From Amorphophallus konjac (lineage: Eukaryota; Streptophyta; Magnoliopsida; Alismatales; Araceae), in assembly GCA_022559845.1 (NCBI GenBank), contig CM040117.1:84704559-84768558 (forward strand): DNA of 64,000 bases, read 5' to 3'. Positions 57,779-64,000 of the stretch are shown here, piece after piece. The notes beneath the pieces are model-generated. The model ran no database searches. It saw nothing but the letters and a program-made list of their open reading frames with translations, and had not been told where the DNA came from. Each line of letters begins with the position of its first letter. The stretch's first letter is position 1. Both the position numbers and the translations under genes were made by a program.

Positions 57779-59752
57779 TGATGCAGGACGGGATGCGAAC
57801 TTGGGACTCTAGCTCGCGGACGTTCCTATGCGAGGGAAACGTGCGGATGTGCGCGGTTGAGAAATCGGTAATGAGTCTCGAGTATCGGCTTTTCCGTGTG
57901 CTCAGATTGAGTCACAGGACGGGTCACACTCACTCTCTCGCAGCGGTGATTGAAATAATATAACGAGCTAATTAACCTATCACTCATGCAGCGGCATATA
58001 AAAATATATACGAGTAAAGCAAATGCCAAAGAGGGGAGCGGAAACGATACCTCCACGCTCCGGGCGTGGGAAAGATGACTCTGGCTGAAACTCGTACTCC
58101 CGGTACATAGTAAATAAATAATTATAGCAGTAAATTTAATTGCCCACTCCATGCAGGGAGATAAAGGGCTACAATGGGACCCGTGAGTAGTGAACTCGGG
58201 TTGACGGGCAGCAATCCGGAAGGGCTTTCAGGCCGGAGACGGGCTACTGGTCTGACTCATTACTATTCCAACTCGGTTTAGCAACTCAGTTCAGCCCGCT
58301 GGACAACAAGCGAACTTGGCTGCTGTGACGGCAGCTTCCAGTCACCTTCTGGTCACGGCGGCTGGCTGGGATGTCGGTGGAAGACTCCTCTTCGATACCC
58401 GAGATCGGCAGTGGCTGAATCGACGCTAAAGTAATTTTTCAAGAATTAACTTGCTGCTGCCTTTGCTGGCCTGTTCTCGGGACAGGCATGCGCGCCTCCA
58501 CGAAAAGAATTTTTGCGCCCAAATCCGGTGTTAGATCGAGGCAAAATTGACACCATTGGATAGAGGACTCAAAGGGATACAACATATAATTATTTCAGAT
58601 CCATCCAGTAGATGGATTAGAAATGAAAATGACTATTCCCAAGGTTTTTTTACTGACTCGTATTACAGACTGTTAGGATAGCACAGGATCTGCCTGAGAT
58701 TGAATTTTGACCGACCTAAAAATGATGGATCTAGACTCTGGAAAAATTATGGATGCAAGAGGGGGATGTGAGGAACACGTATGATTGTTTTGGGAATTTT
58801 TAGAGAAGACTAAGTGGGTGGGAAAAATACAACGACAACACACTATCCCACAGATCTGTTGATGGGCAGACTGTCAGGGGTGGAACTAAAATATCAGGAA
58901 AAATATCAAACGGTGGCGGATTGACACGAAATTTAAATTGGGAATGGCTAACAAGGAGGGGGATAATCTATCAAAATTTCAAGATCATCAAATAACTGGA
59001 TTTGGCGTACCAACCTTTTCTTTCAGCTTCTATCCTGGATCTCAGAATCCTAGACAGCAGGGTAAAGAAATGGTTGTGGCGGCTCGACGGCGGCACAAAC
59101 GGAGGCGGCATTGGTGGTGGCTGGAAATCACATCCAACAGAGGTGATAGAACTTGGAATCTACCAAGTTTATGGCTTCACACCATAGAAATCAGAGCATT
59201 CCAACTCTAAGGGGGAGAGGGGAGATAGGGGCACCTTTGGGCTTGCTCTTGTGCAAATGTAATTTTCTTTCATTAATTCTCACAAAATGGAAAATATATG
59301 AATTATATAGAAATGTATAAAAGACCTAAACTACCCTCAGATCTAGGGTTAGGGAGGGACAAATAAGGGATGGGATAATTAATCCCCCATGTGGTCAAAT
59401 GACCAAATTAAATAAAATACAACATGAATAAACTATATTAAGGGGGGCGCCCCTTTGAAAATAGGGTAGTCAAATTTGAATTTTCCTATTCTTGTCCCCC
59501 CTTGGTCCAAGTCCAATCTTGGACTTTGAACTAGCCCTACATGGGCCCTAGATCCTTGGTGGACCAATGGGAAATAAGGTGGGGGCCCCTACAGGACCTA
59601 CTGGCATTTTACATAGAAACTCAAAGGCCTTTTTGCAAAGAAACCCAAAGATTCCCAATGACTAACCCTTTGGCTTATAATGCCTTACAATTGCAAACCC
59701 AATTAGCCAAGGATATAAATGCAAACAAAAGGATATAAATGTAAAAATAAAA
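57779..59752 (-). repeat. E5 5' LTR, interrupted by E6
   Basis: Starts TGATGCAGGACGGG and resembles the E2 and E3 LTRs throughout (CGGCGGCACAAACGG region at about 59085, TTCATTAATTCTC at about 59270). It breaks off at 59752 where E6 starts. The missing end should lie beyond the window. Confidence 0.75.
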
Positions 59753-60469
59753 TGTCAGTGCTCGGTGTTGATTCCCATCAATCTCCTAAGACGAAATTTT
59801 GAGGGTAGTTAGACCTTACTATAATGAATGAAATATTCTAAAGAACCTACCTGAAATAATATCTCCTTACCTTAGTTCCACGCGAGTCAAAAGTAAGGGT
59901 CGCGCAGCTTAAACTCAAGGTCTATTTATAGGGTTAGCTAGCGTTTTGAGGATATGGACGACCCTAGAGTCCTAATTAGGTCATCAATTCGATCTTAATC
60001 TATCCTAAAACCTTCTAGCTAATAGATTGTTTTGATCTCCAAGGATTTGGCCTGAAGAATTGGAGTTTTTCACGCAATCAAACTACTCGCGATCGGACTC
60101 TTGGTAGCGATCCAGTTGGGACCGTTTCTTGCTCCTTGCGGTCGCCCGATAAACTGTTTTCAATGTTGGGCGTCAAAATTTGAATTGGTTCAAACTCTTT
60201 TGTTATTTATCCTCCATTTATGCCTATTTAAATCTACTTATCTCTTAATTCCGTAAATACATCAATTTAAGGTTCTAGAACATGGGCTAGGGTCAAAAAC
60301 TATAATTTGGGCCAAGTGGGTTTAATTAAATGGGCCTATTCCTCTTTAATTAGTATAGGGCCTTAGATTAATTAACCATAATTCATTTAATAGCCCATTT
60401 AGTCTATTTAAATGCTTAATAATTATATTTTAATCTCAAATTTTTTTTAGAAAATTCTCGGGCGTTACA
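59753..60469 (-). repeat. E6 3' LTR
   Basis: On + it begins TGTCAGTGCTCGG and ends GGGCGTTACA, about 717 bp. A minus-strand TATA box CCTATAAATAGACC is at about 59921-59934. The left limit is inferred from the TGTCA start and the break in the E5 LTR. TAAAA at 59748-59752 would be the target duplication. Confidence 0.65.
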
Positions 60470-60482
60470 CTCTCCCCCACTT
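60470..60482 (-). other. E6 polypurine tract
   Basis: Minus-strand AGTGGGGGAGAG precedes the LTR. It is preceded by the same TTTGGGGACCAAATTC string found in E7. Confidence 0.8.
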
Positions 60483-60539
60483 AAAAAGAATTTGGTCCCC
60501 AAATTTATTACAATAAGATTTACTAAGGAGAGTGTACTT

Positions 60540-61720
60540 ACATACAAATATTTTCGGGAATCTTTTGCACATGGCTTCTTCGGTTTCCCATGTTGCTTCA
60601 TGTGGACAAAATTTGTTCCACTGGACTCTGACCATAGGAATGGTCTTATTCCGAAGTTGACATACTTCTTGGTCAACTATTCTGATTGACTTTTGCTCAT
60701 ACGTCAAACCCTTCTTAATCTCCAGGTTCTCATATGTTATGACATGGAATGGATCGTAGATGTACCTTTTTAGCATTGAGACGTAAAATACATCATGAAC
60801 TCCAGCTAACTGAGGGGGCAAATCTATTCGATATGCAACTTCACCAACCCTTTCGAGAATTTCAAAGGGGCCAATGAATCTTGGAGTGAGCTTTCCTTTG
60901 ATACCGAACCTTCGAATACCTCTACCTGGAGAAACCTTAAGGAATACATGGTCTCCCACTTGGAATTCCAGGTCGCGCCTTCTGTTATCAGCATATGATT
61001 TCTGCCTGTCTTGAGCCATCTAGAGTCTCTCCCGAATAAGCTTTATCTTCTCGGTAGTATCCCTGATGATGTCGGGGCCGAGAAATTGCCTTTCTCCTAC
61101 TTCGTTCCAGCATATAGGTGAACGACAGCTTCTTCCATATAGTGCCTCGAACGGTGCCATTTGTAAACTAGCCTGGTAGCTATTGTTGTATGCGAATTCC
61201 ACTAGAGGCAAGTGGTTGTGCCAACTTCCTCCAAAATCAATGGCACATGTCCTGAGCATATCTTCCACCACCTGATTCGTCCTTTCAATTTGATCATCAA
61301 TTTGTGGATGGAATGCAGTGCTAAAGTTGAGTCGGGTCCTTAATGAATGTTGTAGACCCTTCCAGAACTGTGATGTGAACTGAGGGTCTCGGTCAGATAT
61401 AATGGTGACAGGGACACCATGTAGCTTGATAATTTTCCTCATGTATAGTGCTGCTAATACATCCACAGACCATCAATTTTTGATGGGCAGGAAATGTGCA
61501 GATTTAGTCAATCGGTCTATAATCACCCGTATACCATCGTGTCCACCTCTTGTCTTAGGTAAACCCATGATGAAATCCATCCTTATACTTTTCCATTTTC
61601 ACTCGGGAATATCCAAGCGATGTAGTTTACCGGCGGGCTTTAAGTGTTCTACTTTTACTTGCTGACAAGTGAGACAACGAGATACATAGTCCGCTACTTC
61701 CCTTTTCATGTTGGGCTACC
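60540..61720 (-). pseudogene. E6 integrase and chromodomain
   Basis: The zinc site (CLTCQQVK near 61670) is followed by the core with [13 protein letters not shown] (about 61580), SDRDPQF (about 61400) and an expected Glu at QIERTNQ (about 61290). All catalytic acids are present. GPFEILERVG and AYRIDLPPQL precede a chromodomain (VRVQWNKFCPHEATWE, about 60640-60580). Stops are near 61716 (TAG), 61606 (TGA), 61477 (TGA) and 61020 (TAG). Confidence 0.85.
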
Positions 61721-63731
61721 AGAAGTTTCTTTTTAAGTCATGGTACATCTTAGTAGCACCAAGATGAATAGCATATCTTGATTTATGAGCTTCATCCATG
61801 ATCAATTTCTTAGTGTCGACATGATTCGGCACGCAGATTCGATCTTTAAACAATAGCCTTCCATCATTTGAAATGGAGAATTCCAGCCTTTGTTCAATAT
61901 TAGTCTTGATTTCCATCAATGTGGGGTCATTTTCTTGTACTTTGGCTAGATCTTCGATTAATATAGGTTGTGACCTTATATTAGCAATCATACATCTTTT
62001 CTCTACTTTATCAATATCTAGATTCAAACGAGCAAAATCCTTAATAAGATATGTTGTACCTTTCCTGAGGCTTGCTAGAGTTGCCATTGGTCTTCTGCTA
62101 AGAGCGTTAGCTACAGCATTTGCCTTGCCTGGATGATATTAGATAGTAAAGTCGAAATCTTTGAGATACTCCAACCATCTGCGTTGTCTCATGTTTAACT
62201 CTTTTTGGGTGAAGAGGTATTTCGGACTTTTGTGATCTGAAAATATGGTGAATTTCTCCCCATAAAGGTGGTGTCGTCAAATTTTCAAGGTGAATATAAC
62301 CGCGGCTTGTTCCAAATCATGCATAGGGTAGTTTTCTTCATGATGCTTCAACTGCCTTGATGAATAGCAAATCACCTTTCTATTTTGCATAAGAATGCAT
62401 CCCAGGCCAATGCCAGATGCATCGGTATAGACTTGAAAGCCGCCACCTTCAATAGGTAGTGTCAAAATAGGGGCTGTAGTAAGGTGGTCTTTAAGAGTTA
62501 GGAAGCTTTCCACGTAATCCTTTGACCATATAAAAGGGTTCTCCTTTCTTGGGATTCTAGTCAAAGGGACAGTGATTTTTGAGAAATCCTTGATGAATCG
62601 CCTATAATAACCAGCCAGACCCAGAAAACTTCTAACTTCTGATACGGTCGTCGGCCGGCTCCAATTCTTAACCGCTTCCACCTTAGAAGGATCGACAATG
62701 ATACCTTCCTTTGAAATAATATGACCAAGGAAAGAGACCTCATTTAGCCAGAACTCACACTTACTAAGCTTTGCGTACAGTTGATTCTCTCTTAGTGTTT
62801 GTAAGGCTATTCTTAAGTGTTCTTCATCCTCCTCCTTAGTCTTGGAGTATATAAGAATATCATCAATGAAGACGACCACAAATCAGTTGAGATAAGGCCT
62901 GAAGACATTATTCATTAGTTGCATAAATGCTACCGTGGCAATGATCAACCCGAATGGCATTACCACGAACTCATAGTGCCCATATCTACTCCGGAAATAA
63001 GTCTTGTATATGTCTTCGTCTTTGATCTTGAGCTGATGATAACCCGACCTGAGGTATATTTTGGAGAAATATTCTGCTCCCAAAATTTGATCAAAGCGCT
63101 CATCGATACGTGGCAACGGATATTTGTTCTTGATAGTAAGTTGATTTAGTCGCCGGTAGTCTATACATAGCCTTAGAGATCCATCCTTCTTCTTGATGAA
63201 TAAAACTGGCGCACCCCAAGGGGATGTGCTAGGTCGAATGAAGTTCTTATCTAACAACTCCTGAAGTTGTTTGTTCAATTCTTTGAGTTCTGTAGGGGAC
63301 ATCCTATAGGGAGCTATTGAAACAGGTGCTGCTCCGAAAACGAGTTCAATGGAGAAGTTTACTTCCCTTTTAGGTGATAAATTGGGTAAATCTGATGGAA
63401 ACACATCGGGAAACTCATTCATAACGGGAATATCCTCTAAGATGATTTCTTTTGACTCAGTGATGATTACAGAGGCAAGAAAAGCTTCACATCCTTCCGA
63501 AATGAGTTTACAAGTATGGAGAGATGAAATGATGATAGGATGCTTTCTATATTTGATACCAAGGAAGGAAAATCTTGGAAGACCTAGTTTCTGAAAAGAT
63601 ATTATCCAATTGCGGTAATTTATATAGGTGTCATAGTCTACAAGCCAATATACACCTAAGATAGCATCGTAGCCCACCATGTCAAGGCATACGAGATTTG
63701 CGGGAAGATTATGACCTTCTACAACTACCAC
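61721..63731 (-). pseudogene. E6 reverse transcriptase and RNase H
   Basis: RT motifs are [25 protein letters not shown] (family Asp after KI is Tyr here), VVMPFGL and [11 protein letters not shown] near 62855-62880. RNase H has [11 protein letters not shown] and [11 protein letters not shown]. Stops at 62880-62882, 62277 and about 62141 interrupt it. The Asp-to-Tyr change falls at the first catalytic acid of RT motif A, which should abolish activity. Confidence 0.85.
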
Positions 63732-64000
63732 ACTATCGGGGTAATAAGTTGTAAGTTTAGTTCCAGGACCTAAAGGTGTGGTAATATCTAGGTCCGATGG
63801 TTAAGGAACTCATGAAACTGGCAAGATTTTTGCAAAAGTAGTAGATATAAAGGAATGAGAAGCACTAGTATCAAATAACACGAATGCAGGATGGGAATAG
63901 ATGTGAATAGTACCTTCCATTAGCCCATCATTCTTGGGCGCTTCTTCGTCATCCATAACAGCGTTAAGATGCGCCTGTCGCTTGCGTCCACCACTAGAAG
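63732..64000 (-). pseudogene. E6 protease start
   Basis: LFDTSASHSFIS at about 63860-63900 is the protease active site. The family has DTG or DSG, so the Gly is replaced by Ser (GGT to AGT fits G-to-A). TGA and TAA follow near 63800-63812. The upstream part is outside the window. Confidence 0.7.

Larger units (their letters stand above)
59753..64000 (-). mobile_element. E6: Tekay/Del-like chromovirus, 3' part
   Basis: LTR, polypurine tract and pol from protease to chromodomain lie in the window. gag and the 5' LTR lie beyond 64000. All pol pieces share one reading frame, broken by about nine stops with no frameshift. Confidence 0.88.

Overview
The window looks like repeat-rich nuclear DNA of a flowering plant, probably heterochromatic. 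I find no host protein-coding gene, tRNA or rRNA. Almost every base can be placed in nested Ty3/gypsy LTR retrotransposons, plus one truncated LINE. The plant assignment rests on chromodomain and Tat-type gypsy lineages, antisense accessory genes with plant-type GT..AG introns, initiator-Met and Asp-type primer binding sites, and an L1-type LINE carrying an RNase H domain. The species cannot be told from the sequence.

Layout, left to right. 1-1339 is AT-rich, contains microsatellites and may be LTR-derived. 1345-2041 is a broken spliced coiled-coil fragment on the + strand. E1, a large minus-strand Tat-type element, runs from about 2290 to 28310. It carries gag, protease, RT, dual RNase H and integrase, a spliced antisense gene (2900-4092, +) and a 5' LTR. 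That LTR is split by E2 (15037-24970, target duplication CTATC) and by a 5'-truncated LINE (25866-27588, 16-bp target duplication). E8 is a plus-strand LTR element remnant (28311-29563 and 38084 to about 38950). It is split by E7 (29564-38078, target duplication GCCCA), which has two LTRs of about 4.1 kb around only 384 bp of non-coding interior. E3 (39396-56339) is a deleted chromovirus whose left LTR is split by E4 (39625-50886, target duplication AAACC). E4 is a second Tat-type element with its own antisense genes. E5 (56340-59752) is a relative of E3, and E3 appears to have landed inside it. E6 (59753 to the window end) is a Tekay/Del-like chromovirus inserted in the E5 LTR.

How the parts relate. 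E2 encodes a full but decayed gag-protease-RT-RNase H-integrase-chromodomain frame. E3 and E5 share its LTR ends, primer site and gag start, but most of pol is replaced by an unfamiliar conserved reading frame fused in phase to gag. They look like a non-autonomous family that would depend on E2-like enzymes. E1 and E4 carry genes on the opposite strand between integrase and the 3' LTR, a known habit of Tat-lineage elements. All pol genes here are broken, mostly by stops that C-to-T or G-to-A change would produce. Several have lost catalytic residues. The most unusual non-coding signal is a family of about 25 copies of a 26-bp imperfect palindrome (TGACG-N14-CGTCA type) confined to the LTR and untranslated parts of E1.
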